Shown here in pieces: positions 6,938 to 17,010 of a stretch of 43,560 nt of DNA (its first letter is position 1; each line of letters starts with the position of its first letter). Made by a program: the position numbers and the translations under genes. The stretch is from a virus. The DNA lies in IMG/VR virus record IMGVR_UViG_3300044609_000155, positions 1 through 43,560 of that record. One strand, 5' to 3'. The notes below the pieces were generated by a model. That model was not told the DNA's origin, did no database searches, and saw only the letters and a list, made by a program, of their open reading frames with translations.

Positions 6938-9919
6938 ATGGAACAAATCAGTTATCAAGGGTACGCCCAGGCTGAGGGTTTCAATCCAATTCAGGTGTCT
7001 CAGGAGTCAGTCAATCGCATTGCGAAAGATGGCCAACGTACCATACGTGGTATGCAAGAGGCAGCCCAGCAGGACATTAGAAACCGTGAACGTTATCTAG
7101 AGGGGATGCAATCGGCTAGTCGTATTGAACAGCAAAGCCGACAAGTCTCCTTTGAATCCAAGAGTCGTTCCCGTGTAGCAAGGCAGGAAGCATTAACTGC
7201 TAATGCTGAGCGGGAAAGGCAAAACACACTGATTAAAGGTGACAGTCAAGCCGCCACCATGAAGAGTCTGTCATCACTGAGCATGACAGCTTCTAAATTG
7301 GCTGGCACCTTAGAACGTGAAATGTTTGAACGTCAAGCTGATGATGAATATCAGAAGACGTTAATGAATGCGTATGAGAATGGGATCCCAGCAAAGGATC
7401 AAATCACTCATGCAAGCAATGAACATGCACTAAGGATTGCAGGTGAAGCAATTGAAAATAGGGCTGATCAGCTCAAAGCCGCAGGTGCTGAGCCTGCTCA
7501 GGTCGATGCTGTCCGTAGTCTGAACAGAGCACGTCGTTATGGACGTGATAAGGCTATGGCTGAGCTTGCCGGACAGTCGTTCAAGAGTGAAGCACAGAAG
7601 TTTCTAGAGACCAATGAGGAACTAGAAATTGATATCCCTGATGAAGTAAATGGTGGAACACGGAAGATTAAGCCAATTGAGGCTACTACCAGTGCTGAAA
7701 AGGCAGCAGTCTTAACTGCATTCATCCCAGAGTTCCTCAAACAGAAAGGGCTGTACGGGAGGAAGACTGAGTTCTTGTCTCCTACGCTTGTCAAGATGCG
7801 TACAGGCATTGAGGAGATCGTGTCTGGTGCTCGTGCTGATGAAGCAAGGGTGGCAGATCAGACACGCCTCACAGAGGCCACTGAAGCCGCGTCAGCGTCT
7901 CGCTCTGTCGAGTCTTTGCATGACTTGTACCGTACTGTTGCACGTAGTACTAATCCCCAGACAGGACGTAGTTACACACCAAAAGAGGCTCGTAACTTCA
8001 TCTTTGAATTGGTAGGTACTCAGGTTGATGAGAACGGGCAGCTGCTGTTTTCTGAATCAGAACGTCAGTCATTCTTTGATTCAGCGTTCTTTGACCAACC
8101 TAACAATCCCATTGGCAAGCGGTTTGCCACTGAAATTGCAGACGCCAAACGTCAAACACGAAATGCTGAAACACGGTATTTCGAGGAGATGGAGGCTAGC
8201 AAAGATCTAGAAAACAAGCAGGCTCTACGTGACCTTAAGGATAACTGGCTTAAGAGTTGGGATGGTAATGCAGAGGAGCTAAACGGTCTCATTGAAGCAG
8301 CAACAGGTGCTGGTAACTTTGAAGCTGCTCGATGGCTGAGTAACTTTGCAGGGACTACAAACGAAGCAAAGAACGACCGTGAGTGGGAGAACATCTGGCA
8401 AGAGAAGATGTTGCTTGGTGTCTTAACTCCTGGTGAAGTTCAGAATGCTGTTGGTGTCTCTACTGAAACCAAGCTGAAATGGCTTCCGAAGGCACAAGAA
8501 GCTGAAACAACAGCTATATCAAAGGATGATGCAACTGCCTTCAAGCAGTCCATTGATAACGCACTAAGAGCACAATCCAAGCAGCAGAACCTACAGCAAG
8601 CTGCAGATAGGACACTACCTCTTGCGCAGCTGTACGCATGGCGTCAATTCCAATCGGACTACCGCCAGGCAATGATTGACACCAATGGGAATCGTAATGC
8701 TGCCAAGGATTATGCGTTTGGTCGCTTTGAAAAGGAGATCCAGAACCAAAGTGGCATCTACTCAGTCGTAGATCGCAAGACTGTCAATGGTCAAACTGTA
8801 ATGGGTAATGGCTTCAGAGGCTTCCAAGTAAGTCCTCAGTCTGCCAAACCTTTTGCTATGACACACACTATTGATGTGTTGAAGCAGAATCCAGGAGCTA
8901 TTGACACTGAACCATTGATTGAGAAAGGTGTTCTGGAACGTGTGAGCCAGCGTGCTCGCAATGGTCAAGGTATCAGCATCCCTCCTCAGATCCAATACAT
9001 CAGTGATCGATTTGGTGGCAAGTTGTCACCTATTGACATCATTAATCGTCAAGCAAAGCTTCAGGGTGTAGAGCAGATTCCCCTTCAGTCGTATGAGCGT
9101 ACTGTTACCAAGATGGTGAATCCTGAATACATGCGTTTACTGAACTACTTTGGCAATACAACTCGTTATCGCATTGCTACGGTTGGAAGTGGAACAGTAC
9201 CTGCAACAGCACCCAAAACAATCCGTTCTGGTAGTGCTGGATATGTGGATCTGACGCAGACACTGTTAGCTGCTGGCTTTGAGGCAAAAGATGTTCCACT
9301 GTTCACTGCTATTGCAATGGCAGAATCGTCAGGTAATGTCCGTGCATCACGTCGTGATACGGATGTACATGGTCTATGGCAGATTCGTTATCCAGTCCAC
9401 GTAGACAAACTACGTTCTCTTGGAATTAGTAACCGTGAGGGCCTCTATAATCCACTGAACAATGCTAAAGCTGCTTATGCCATCTATAAGAGTCAAGGTG
9501 TAGGAGCGTGGTCTGCGTTCACCAACGGTGCCTATAAGCAGTACCTAGGCGCTGCACAGGCAGCAATGAAGAGCTATGGACAAACACCTTGGAGACAGGG
9601 ATCAAATATGAACCCACGCATCCTTGAGTACCTAACTGGTGACACTTCCCACAGAGGTTACAGGGCTGATCATGGTGGTGGTAATTACCACGAACACCTA
9701 GCCTTTGCATCCCCTGAAGAAGCACGAGCTGCAGCTGCACGACTAAATGCAGCTGGAATCAAGACGACAGAACTAAAGGGTGTAAATCCTGTTGGTAGAC
9801 ACTCCCAAAACTCATACCACTACTCTGGACAAGCTTTTGACGTACCTGCTGCACAGGTTCCCATCGGCAAAGAACAAGAACTATCAAGACGTGTACGAAG
9901 CATTCTTGGCATCTCATAA
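6938..9919 (+). CDS. Internal virion protein (gp15-like) with C-terminal cell-wall hydrolase domains
   Basis: The 993-aa product is mostly helical, charged sequence as in core proteins of T7-like virions. Near residue 790 an SLT lysozyme-like domain appears (FTAIAMAESSGN, then VHGLWQIRYPVHV and NPLNNAKAAYAIYKSQG), with Glu in AMAESSG as the likely catalytic acid. The last about 80 residues contain RHSQNSYHYSGQAFDVP, resembling the zinc-binding His...Asp pattern of M15-type or related peptidases. In T7 the transglycosylase domain is in gp16, so here it is on the neighbouring core protein. It would open the peptidoglycan during DNA entry. Confidence 0.85.
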   Translation: MEQISYQGYAQAEGFNPIQVSQESVNRIAKDGQRTIRGMQEAAQQDIRNRERYLEGMQSASRIEQQSRQVSFESKSRSRVARQEALTANAERERQNTLIKGDSQAATMKSLSSLSMTASKLAGTLEREMFERQADDEYQKTLMNAYENGIPAKDQITHASNEHALRIAGEAIENRADQLKAAGAEPAQVDAVRSLNRARRYGRDKAMAELAGQSFKSEAQKFLETNEELEIDIPDEVNGGTRKIKPIEATTSAEKAAVLTAFIPEFLKQKGLYGRKTEFLSPTLVKMRTGIEEIVSGARADEARVADQTRLTEATEAASASRSVESLHDLYRTVARSTNPQTGRSYTPKEARNFIFELVGTQVDENGQLLFSESERQSFFDSAFFDQPNNPIGKRFATEIADAKRQTRNAETRYFEEMEASKDLENKQALRDLKDNWLKSWDGNAEELNGLIEAATGAGNFEAARWLSNFAGTTNEAKNDREWENIWQEKMLLGVLTPGEVQNAVGVSTETKLKWLPKAQEAETTAISKDDATAFKQSIDNALRAQSKQQNLQQAADRTLPLAQLYAWRQFQSDYRQAMIDTNGNRNAAKDYAFGRFEKEIQNQSGIYSVVDRKTVNGQTVMGNGFRGFQVSPQSAKPFAMTHTIDVLKQNPGAIDTEPLIEKGVLERVSQRARNGQGISIPPQIQYISDRFGGKLSPIDIINRQAKLQGVEQIPLQSYERTVTKMVNPEYMRLLNYFGNTTRYRIATVGSGTVPATAPKTIRSGSAGYVDLTQTLLAAGFEAKDVPLFTAIAMAESSGNVRASRRDTDVHGLWQIRYPVHVDKLRSLGISNREGLYNPLNNAKAAYAIYKSQGVGAWSAFTNGAYKQYLGAAQAAMKSYGQTPWRQGSNMNPRILEYLTGDTSHRGYRADHGGGNYHEHLAFASPEEARAAAARLNAAGIKTTELKGVNPVGRHSQNSYHYSGQAFDVPAAQVPIGKEQELSRRVRSILGIS

Positions 9920-9921
9920 CT

Positions 9922-12900
9922 ATGACTGACTATTTTAATCCTTCTACACCTGAAATCATCAACGATCCAGATGAAGAGAAGTATGTTCACCAACTAAATC
10001 AACAGGCGGTCATTGAGCAACAAGAAGACTCGCTACAAAAGGTTCAGCAAGAACAACAACGTGTTCAAGCTGAAGCTACAGCAAAGAAACAGAAGGCTGA
10101 TGAAGAGGCAAATTCTTTAGGTGGTCAGCTTAAAGAAGCTGCTGTAATTGCAGCAACACCGGTCTTAGGTGTTGGTGACTTTGTTAGTGACTTTGCTCGC
10201 CTCTTTCCTGGAGGCAAAGGTATTGATGATTGGTGGGACGAAAACTCACCAAAGTCAAAGCACGGTCTAGTGAATGGCCTCCGAGATATTGCTGGTGTTG
10301 TCCTTCCGTCACTTATTCCTGGTGGCTGGGCAATTCGGGGTGCAAGTCTTGCTACCAAGGGAATGCAGCTCACTAAACTCCAACGAATGGCTGGAACAAT
10401 TGCAGCCACTGTTGGTATTGATACTGGTGTAGCTGCTATCTCAGAAACTTCAGAAAAAGGTGATAACCTTGGTACACTTCTCAATAACACACTTGGTTGG
10501 GATGTACCTTGGGCTATTCGTGATGGTGATAGTCCTGATGTACGACGTGCTAAGAACATCCTTGAAGCTGCTGGTCTGACAGGTGGTGTTGAACTGCTGC
10601 TGGCCAAGTTTGCTAAGCGTGGAACTCAACTGATCCCTAAGGATGAGACAGCTGCACGGGTGCTTGCTGCAGAGGATGCAGCGAAGACCATTGATGATGT
10701 ACCTGAACCGACTTCAGACTCTGTAGAGCTTCTACGTAGGCAACGTCAGTTTGCTCAAGATGAGGAGATGATCCGTGCTCTGGAGGCAGATCCTCAAGGG
10801 TTCAATGGATATAACGCTTTCATCAATGAACCTGCTGAGTCACAAGCTCGTGCTGTGATTAACTTTGATGCTAATGGTATCAGAGCCAAGGCAGATCAAG
10901 CTGTAATCCAGGCTAACAACGGAACAAGTAATGGTCGAATGACTGCGGCTGCCACACCATCCTTCCAAAAGAAGTTTATGGAGGCTGCTGACGGTACTGA
11001 GCGAGCACAAGATCTTAATGAACTGTTCGGTACGATTGCTCCCAGTGTTGACGTTATCCGCAACGGGAAGAAGATTCCCGCTGATCAAGTCAATGCAGCA
11101 GTCGATGTACTTGTAAAGGCTGTACATGGCCTTGATCTTGCTGACTTTACCAAGACAGTAGAGCAGATGAAAAAGAACCTGTACGAAGGTCAGTCATTCT
11201 TCGGTGAAGAGGAGTGGTTGATCGCCGCTAACTCCTTCAAGCAGGCATTTGAAGAAATCTACAACCCAAATCAAATCCGAGCATCCGCAATGCTGACTCA
11301 AACAGCAGCAGATAACGTAGCTGATGTGTCTCGTGCTGCCAACTTGATTGGTGATATTGCTGACACATCACGTCAACAAGAGATGGCTTTTGAGAACATG
11401 CGCCTTCTGGGAAGTGAAATCCGTGCCAACCAGTATATCGCTGGTAAGTCTCTTGAAATGAAGAAGCTGATTAAAAACGGAAACCCAGCTGAGCAAGCTG
11501 CATGGATGTCTATGCAAAAGGCTCAGTTTGAAGAAGGGTTGAAGGCTGCCAAGGAGAAGGGTGCAAGGATTGTTGACACCCTTCAAGAGATCCGAAAAGA
11601 GAATCCTGAGTACCTGAAGCCTCTGATTGCTGCGTATGATGCAACTAATGGTAAAGTAGATGACCTGTACAAGCTTCAGCGTTATGCAGAAGAGAACATT
11701 GGTCTAATTAAGAAGGGAATTATTGACGGTAACCCTGAAGTCCCAAGTCAAGTTATCCAGGGCTTGCAAGCTGTGCGTTACAACAACGTATTGTCTGGTA
11801 TGTCCGCTGTACGTGCTGCTGCAGGTAACATTGTGACCACTGTAGCCAAACCTGTCTCTGTATTTGCTGGAGCATTAGTAACAGATCCTACGGGAAAGAA
11901 AGGTGTTCTAAAGCGTGCAATGTATACCTTTGGTGGGGTATCGGAGAACTTCAAGAGGGCCATGAAACTGATGGGTGAAGAGTGGAAGTTTGCTGTCTCC
12001 AATCCTGAAGAAGCCATGACTCGTGGCCGTGGTGATCTCATGCAAGCCAAGCTGGATAACTATGAAGTTATGGAAGCAATGGCTGAAGCTTGGACACAAA
12101 ATGGTCAGCATGGTAAAACTGCCATGTGGAACTTCTCCAAGGTTCTCAGCTGGTACAACAATAATCCATTTGTTAAGTACGGCACCAATGCAATGTATGC
12201 CCTTGACGGATTCTTGAAGTCAATGATGGCAAGTGGTATTGCCCGTGCTAAGGCATACGATGAAGTATTCCAAGCAACAAACGGGGCTTTTGATGATGTA
12301 CTTTTTAATCAAAAGCAAAGTGAGTTGTATAGCAAAGCATTCGATAAGACAGGCCTCCTAACTGATGAGGCTGCAAAGTTTGCTTCTGGTGAGCTTGCAC
12401 TCAACCTAGACAACGAGATTGTTCAACGCCTTGAACATCTGATGGAGAAAGTACCGTTCATGCGGTCTCTCTTCATGTTCCCACGTACTGGTGTTAACGC
12501 ACTGGAGTTTGGTTGGTCATTCAACCCCGTCAGTGGTCTTGGTGGCGCTATTGGCCGTGTCCGCAAGGTGATGAATGCCAAAACCCAAGATGAGATCACA
12601 GAGGCGCTTGCAGAGCACGGTCTGGAATACAGCGATGAAGCCTTCCACTCGCTGAAAGCTGAGTACACAGGTCGTCAGTTGATGGGATCTGCTGTAGTTC
12701 TTGGTGCTGGTCTCTGGGCTGCAGAAGGGAACCTGACTGGTAATGGTCCCCAAGATGCTGCTGAGAAGAAGCGGATGATGGATATGGGCTGGAAGCCACT
12801 CTCCGTTCGTGGACCGGACGGTAACTGGTATAGCTACCAAGGTTTTGAACCATTTGACTCACTGCTTGGTCTTGTCGGTGACTGGGCATTCCAAGCAAGC

Positions 12901-13755
12901 CGGGTTGATCAGGCCTGGTCTGAGGCCATCGGACGGAAGATCATGTACTCAATCTCGATGAACGTTGCTAATAAGACGTTCCTCAGTGGGTTTGAACCGC
13001 TTGTATCAATGTTATCTGGTGATGAAGGTGCCTGGAACCGCTTCCTTGCGATGCAAGCCGATTCCATGATCCCCTACACAGGTGTGCGTAGTATGTTGTC
13101 TAAGGCGATCACGCCCCAACTGAAGGATGTAGAGAACGACTTCAACTCATATCTTGCTAACCGCAATAAGTTTCTATATGGAAATAATGATGCGTTGAAG
13201 GATCTACTCGATATTTATACTGGGCAACCCATTAACTACCATGAACCTCTGACTGCAGCAGCAAACGCAATGATGCCGTTCTTCAAGAGCAATGGTGGTA
13301 TGGAGCCGTGGAGGCAATGGTTACTAAGAACAGGTTGGGATAACCTTCAAACAGTACGTACTAACCCTACAACCAAAGAACCTCTTACACCTACTGAACG
13401 TCAGTTTGTTAATAACTGGATTGCTCAGAATGGTGGTTTGGCTGATCAAGTCGAACGAATGAGAACGGCACCAGATAAGTTCTGGGATTCAAAGATCAAA
13501 GAATATGTCAAGGCTCGTGGGTTAAAAGATCAGGCAACCATGCCAATCAAGAAAATGGTTGTCCATGAAGAACTAGATCGCATCCATAACGAAGCCTTTA
13601 ACATGGCATTCACTGCACTTGAGCAGCAAAATGCAACTAGCTCCATGATTGGCGGATATAAGTCCCGTCGAGATCGTCGCCTTGGTATTGGTGACATCCA
13701 AGGAGCATCATCTGACGCCACCCAAGTACAAGAACTACTGCAAATTGCAAAATAA
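9922..13755 (+). CDS. Internal virion protein (gp16-like)
   Basis: The 1,277-aa product is the largest in the genome and follows the gp15 gene by two bases. The N-terminus is Gln/Glu-rich (QQEDSLQKVQQEQQRVQAEA), with hydrophobic stretches around residues 70-85, 140-175 and 625-660. It matches gp16-type ejection proteins in size and place; T7 gp16 is 1,318 aa. It probably spans the inner membrane during ejection. No transglycosylase motif is seen at its N-terminus, consistent with that domain sitting at the end of the preceding gene. Confidence 0.85.
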   Translation: MTDYFNPSTPEIINDPDEEKYVHQLNQQAVIEQQEDSLQKVQQEQQRVQAEATAKKQKADEEANSLGGQLKEAAVIAATPVLGVGDFVSDFARLFPGGKGIDDWWDENSPKSKHGLVNGLRDIAGVVLPSLIPGGWAIRGASLATKGMQLTKLQRMAGTIAATVGIDTGVAAISETSEKGDNLGTLLNNTLGWDVPWAIRDGDSPDVRRAKNILEAAGLTGGVELLLAKFAKRGTQLIPKDETAARVLAAEDAAKTIDDVPEPTSDSVELLRRQRQFAQDEEMIRALEADPQGFNGYNAFINEPAESQARAVINFDANGIRAKADQAVIQANNGTSNGRMTAAATPSFQKKFMEAADGTERAQDLNELFGTIAPSVDVIRNGKKIPADQVNAAVDVLVKAVHGLDLADFTKTVEQMKKNLYEGQSFFGEEEWLIAANSFKQAFEEIYNPNQIRASAMLTQTAADNVADVSRAANLIGDIADTSRQQEMAFENMRLLGSEIRANQYIAGKSLEMKKLIKNGNPAEQAAWMSMQKAQFEEGLKAAKEKGARIVDTLQEIRKENPEYLKPLIAAYDATNGKVDDLYKLQRYAEENIGLIKKGIIDGNPEVPSQVIQGLQAVRYNNVLSGMSAVRAAAGNIVTTVAKPVSVFAGALVTDPTGKKGVLKRAMYTFGGVSENFKRAMKLMGEEWKFAVSNPEEAMTRGRGDLMQAKLDNYEVMEAMAEAWTQNGQHGKTAMWNFSKVLSWYNNNPFVKYGTNAMYALDGFLKSMMASGIARAKAYDEVFQATNGAFDDVLFNQKQSELYSKAFDKTGLLTDEAAKFASGELALNLDNEIVQRLEHLMEKVPFMRSLFMFPRTGVNALEFGWSFNPVSGLGGAIGRVRKVMNAKTQDEITEALAEHGLEYSDEAFHSLKAEYTGRQLMGSAVVLGAGLWAAEGNLTGNGPQDAAEKKRMMDMGWKPLSVRGPDGNWYSYQGFEPFDSLLGLVGDWAFQASRVDQAWSEAIGRKIMYSISMNVANKTFLSGFEPLVSMLSGDEGAWNRFLAMQADSMIPYTGVRSMLSKAITPQLKDVENDFNSYLANRNKFLYGNNDALKDLLDIYTGQPINYHEPLTAAANAMMPFFKSNGGMEPWRQWLLRTGWDNLQTVRTNPTTKEPLTPTERQFVNNWIAQNGGLADQVERMRTAPDKFWDSKIKEYVKARGLKDQATMPIKKMVVHEELDRIHNEAFNMAFTALEQQNATSSMIGGYKSRRDRRLGIGDIQGASSDATQVQELLQIAK

Positions 13756-13761
13756 AGCGTC

Positions 13762-16209
13762 ATGGCTGTCACTCAGAATACGTATACAGGGAACGGTTCT
13801 ACCGTTCTCTTTTCTTTTACCTTCCCATATCTTGAGACCACTGACATCAAAGTAAGTGTCAATGGTACGATTACAACTGCATATACCCTTGCCAACGCCA
13901 CAACTATTCAGTTCAACACGGCACCTGCTAATGGCGCTGCTATTAGGATTTATCGTGAAACTGACGATAGTAGTCTACAGGCTACGTTCTATCCTGGATC
14001 CGCTATTCGATCTAGTGATCTGAATGATAACTTCACGCAGAACCTGTACGTAACACAGGAAGCTAATAACGTTTCTTCTGCTGCTACGACAACGGCTAAC
14101 ACTGCACTGACGAACGCTAATACGGCTATCAGTACAGCCAACACTGCACTGAGCACAGCCAACACTGCCTCAACCAACGCCAGTGCTGCAGTCACCACAG
14201 CTAACACAGCTAGCACCAACGCTAGTGCTGCTGTGTCTACAGCTAACACTGCAAGCACCAACGCATCAGCGGCTGTAACAACGGCTAACAGTGCTGCTGC
14301 TGATGCTGCTACTGCTCTTAGCACAGCAAACACTGCACTCAGCACAGCCAATACAGCCAGCACTAATGCCTCTGCTGCTGTCTCCACAGCTAACACTGCA
14401 TCTACCAATGCAACGGCTGCTGTAAGCACCGCCAACACAGCCTCCAGTAATGCCTCGTCTGCTGTAAGCACTGCTAATACAGCCTCTAGCAATGCCTCTA
14501 CTGCACTGTCTACAGCTAACACTGCTATCAGTACCGCTAACGCTGCAGCCTCTGCTGTGGCTAATGCCATTCTGTATGACACCGTAGCCAACGTTGCTGC
14601 GATCCCAGGATCTCCCTCTAACAACGATGCTGTAGAGGTTGTCAACTCCACTGGTATTCAGAGCTTCACTCCGCTGAGTGGTTTGCCTTCTGGCTTTGTT
14701 GGTGACTCTGGGCTTAGTGTTCGTCTTGTCTACACGACCACTGGTGCAACGTGGAACTGGATTCAATACTTCCCGAATGATCCAGAAGATCGGTATGGGG
14801 ATGCGATCACCACACTTCAGGGTGATGTACTTGGTCTTGATAACAACAAGCTAGCTCTTGCTGGTGGCACCATGACGGGTGCTCTGGTCCTCTCTGCTGA
14901 TCCTACGGTAAACCTTGGTGCTGCTACCAAGCAGTACGTTGATAACAACCTTCCTCCAGGCACTACAGTTAGTGATACTGCACCATCTTCTCCAGGTGTT
15001 GGTGATCTCTGGTATGACAGCACTGGTGGTCGTTTGTATGTCTGGTACAACGATGGTAGTAGTTCTCAATGGGTTGATGCTTCGCCGTCTGCAAGTATTG
15101 AACAGTATTGGAACCGCGTAGGTACAACGCTTAGCCCTGCTACTGGTGGGGATGTAGTTAACCTCAGTGCGGGTACTGCTGGTGCTCCGGGCATTACTTT
15201 CAACGGTGATGTCAACACTGGTATTTACTCTCCTGGTGCTGATCAACTTTCGTTTAGTACAAATGGTACGCATCGGGCAACAGTAGACAGCTCCGGCAGG
15301 CTCTTAGTTGGCACGTCTACTGCGCGTGCAAACTTCTTTAATACGACTACAAGTTCGATCTTTCAAGTTGAAGGTAATTTAAGCAGTGGGTCACTAGGGC
15401 AGGCGATTTCTCATGTCTACGGAGAAAACGCTGCGTTAGGTGGTCCTTACTTTATTTTTGGCAAGCACCGATCAGGATCTATTGGAGGCACGACACTCGT
15501 TGCAAGCAACGATCAACTCGGTGCAATTTCATTTAAAGGTGCTGATGGCACTGAGTTTGTAGAAGGCGCACGCATCCAAGCATTTGTAGACGGCACCCCC
15601 GGTGCTGACGACATGCCAGGCCGTTTAGTGTTCTCCACTACCGCCGACGGAGCGAGCAGCCCGACGGAGCGAGTCAGAATAACTCAGAGTGGCGACGTAT
15701 TTATTGGAACCACAACCTCAGGACTATCAAACTCCAATGGCTTTGGCTTTAACAATGCGTCAGGGCAATCCTATCTAAATGTTGGCCACCCATCCGGAAC
15801 GAATAGCGGCTTTGAGTACATCGGCTTTAGTTATGCTGGCTCGCAGATCGGATCAATCAGACAAAGCGGAACAACTGGTGTCAGCTTTAACACTTCCTCT
15901 GACTACCGCCTAAAAGAGAATGTGGTGCCACTTGAAGACGCTACTCTTCGCGTCAAGCAACTTAAGCCTAGCCAGTTCAACTTTATTGCTGAACCCTCTA
16001 GGACAGTTGATGGATTTATTGCCCATGAAGTCCAAGCTGTTGTTCCTGAGTGCGTTACTGGCGAGAAGGATGCTGTTGATGAAAACGACAACCCCGTCTA
16101 TCAAGGCATTGACCAAAGCAAGCTGGTGCCGTTGTTGACTGCTGCGCTGCAGGAAGCGTTGGCTGAGATCGAATCTCTGAAGGCTCGCGTTACTGCGCTA
16201 GAGGCATAA
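13762..16209 (+). CDS. Tail fibre protein (gp17-like) with S74 self-cleaving chaperone
   Basis: The 815-aa product has a T7 gp17-type N-terminus that attaches to the tail (MAVTQNTYTGNGSTVLFSFT and YPGSAIRSSDLNDNFTQNLY), a Thr/Ala/Asn/Ser heptad-repeat stalk (about residues 105-265), then beta-rich fibre sequence with VGTSTARAN-like segments. From about residue 712 it has SSDYRLKENVVPLEDA followed by GFIAHEVQAVVPE, the peptidase S74 intramolecular chaperone with a Ser-Lys active pair. That domain trimerises the fibre, then cuts itself off. The C-terminal helix (EALAEIESLKARVTALEA) is typical. It determines host binding. Confidence 0.93.
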   Translation: MAVTQNTYTGNGSTVLFSFTFPYLETTDIKVSVNGTITTAYTLANATTIQFNTAPANGAAIRIYRETDDSSLQATFYPGSAIRSSDLNDNFTQNLYVTQEANNVSSAATTTANTALTNANTAISTANTALSTANTASTNASAAVTTANTASTNASAAVSTANTASTNASAAVTTANSAAADAATALSTANTALSTANTASTNASAAVSTANTASTNATAAVSTANTASSNASSAVSTANTASSNASTALSTANTAISTANAAASAVANAILYDTVANVAAIPGSPSNNDAVEVVNSTGIQSFTPLSGLPSGFVGDSGLSVRLVYTTTGATWNWIQYFPNDPEDRYGDAITTLQGDVLGLDNNKLALAGGTMTGALVLSADPTVNLGAATKQYVDNNLPPGTTVSDTAPSSPGVGDLWYDSTGGRLYVWYNDGSSSQWVDASPSASIEQYWNRVGTTLSPATGGDVVNLSAGTAGAPGITFNGDVNTGIYSPGADQLSFSTNGTHRATVDSSGRLLVGTSTARANFFNTTTSSIFQVEGNLSSGSLGQAISHVYGENAALGGPYFIFGKHRSGSIGGTTLVASNDQLGAISFKGADGTEFVEGARIQAFVDGTPGADDMPGRLVFSTTADGASSPTERVRITQSGDVFIGTTTSGLSNSNGFGFNNASGQSYLNVGHPSGTNSGFEYIGFSYAGSQIGSIRQSGTTGVSFNTSSDYRLKENVVPLEDATLRVKQLKPSQFNFIAEPSRTVDGFIAHEVQAVVPECVTGEKDAVDENDNPVYQGIDQSKLVPLLTAALQEALAEIESLKARVTALEA
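14089..14565 (+). repeat. Heptad-coding repeats in tail fibre stalk
   Basis: About 160 codons of imperfect repeats of 7 and 14 residues of the type STANTASTNASAAV, with variants TTAN, STANTAL and SSNASSAV. The DNA repeats are degenerate at third positions, so the protein pattern is conserved more than the DNA. This fits a trimeric coiled-coil or beta-helix-like stalk whose length may vary by repeat gain and loss. Confidence 0.85.
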
Positions 16210-16248
16210 GTCCTACTCACTAATAACCTTATCTAAAGGTAACCTATC

Positions 16249-16446
16249 ATGATCACTATTCTTGGCATCAAAGTGTCCTATGAGGCACTTGCTTTTCTTG
16301 CACTATTCCTTGGCTCCGAGATCATCGGTGCATCCAAGCTGAAGGATAACGGTGTTGTACAACTCATCCTTAGCGGCATCAATGCTCTGAAGCCTCTGCG
16401 TAAGGAAGACGATCAAATCCAACGCATTAAGGATACCCTCAAGTAA
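16249..16446 (+). CDS. Small membrane protein, candidate holin
   Basis: The 65-aa product begins MITILGIKVSYEALAFLALF and has one clear hydrophobic segment (about residues 10-30) followed by a charged C-terminus (KPLRKEDDQIQRIKDTLK). AAAGGT upstream of the ATG is a plausible Shine-Dalgarno. Size, single membrane segment and position right after the tail fibre and next to a cell-wall peptidase gene resemble the T7 gene 17.5 holin. This is inference from context; it could instead be a small virion protein. Confidence 0.7.
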   Translation: MITILGIKVSYEALAFLALFLGSEIIGASKLKDNGVVQLILSGINALKPLRKEDDQIQRIKDTLK

Positions 16447-16451
16447 ACATC

Positions 16452-17006
16452 ATGGTACTGCTCAGCGTTAAGCAGTACTACCCACAAACAGATAGTGCAA
16501 CAGGTCACGGAGATCGGATGTGCTTTAGCTCAACGTGTGCTATGGCCATCAAATATCTCCGTCCTGATGCGCTGAAAGGTAGTAATGCAGATGATGATTA
16601 CTTGAGAACAGTTCTCAAATACGGTGATACAACCCAATCCACCAGTCAAATCAAAGCCTGCCAGCAGTACGGAGTGTTTGCTACCTTCTACACCAAAGGA
16701 ACAAGGCAATCACTCATCAATGAATTAAAAGCAGGCTATCCAGTTGGTACCGGCATCCTCCATCGGGGACACGTCTCCAAACCCACTGGTGGTGGTCACT
16801 GGATGCTGCTGATTGGTGATGATGGTGAGCGTGGTGTCTTCCATGATCCATACGGGGAGATGGATGCAGTTAATGGTGGCTATACCACTGTTGGCTCAGG
16901 TGGTAAGGACGTTAAATACTCCTGGAAGAACTGGCTTCCTCGTTGGGAAGTAGAAGGTAAAGGTACTGGATGGTTCATGACATTCAGACCCATCAACCCG
17001 AAGTAG
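16452..17006 (+). CDS. C39-like cysteine peptidase, candidate endolysin
   Basis: The 184-aa product shows a papain/C39-like catalytic layout: Cys at about residue 23 (DRMCFSSTCAMAIKYL), His at about 116 (GGGHWMLLIGDD) and Asp shortly after (VFHDPYGE). Peptidase_C39_2-type proteins in phages are used in lysis or as virion peptidases. It follows the holin-like gene by five bases and precedes a membrane/coiled-coil gene, so a lysis cassette is the best reading. No signal peptide is seen. Confidence 0.8.
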   Translation: MVLLSVKQYYPQTDSATGHGDRMCFSSTCAMAIKYLRPDALKGSNADDDYLRTVLKYGDTTQSTSQIKACQQYGVFATFYTKGTRQSLINELKAGYPVGTGILHRGHVSKPTGGGHWMLLIGDDGERGVFHDPYGEMDAVNGGYTTVGSGGKDVKYSWKNWLPRWEVEGKGTGWFMTFRPINPK

Positions 17007-17010
17007 GCTA

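Noticed and set aside
13781-13791. CGTATACAGGG as a tail fibre promoter
   Set aside because: It encodes the conserved TYTGNG of the fibre N-terminus, so coding constraint is a sufficient explanation; kept only as a weak third match.
13989-14651. Minus-strand ORF rich in Ala/Val/Leu opposite the tail fibre repeats
   Set aside because: It arises from the antisense of Thr/Ala/Asn heptad repeats; the repeat makes any frame open.
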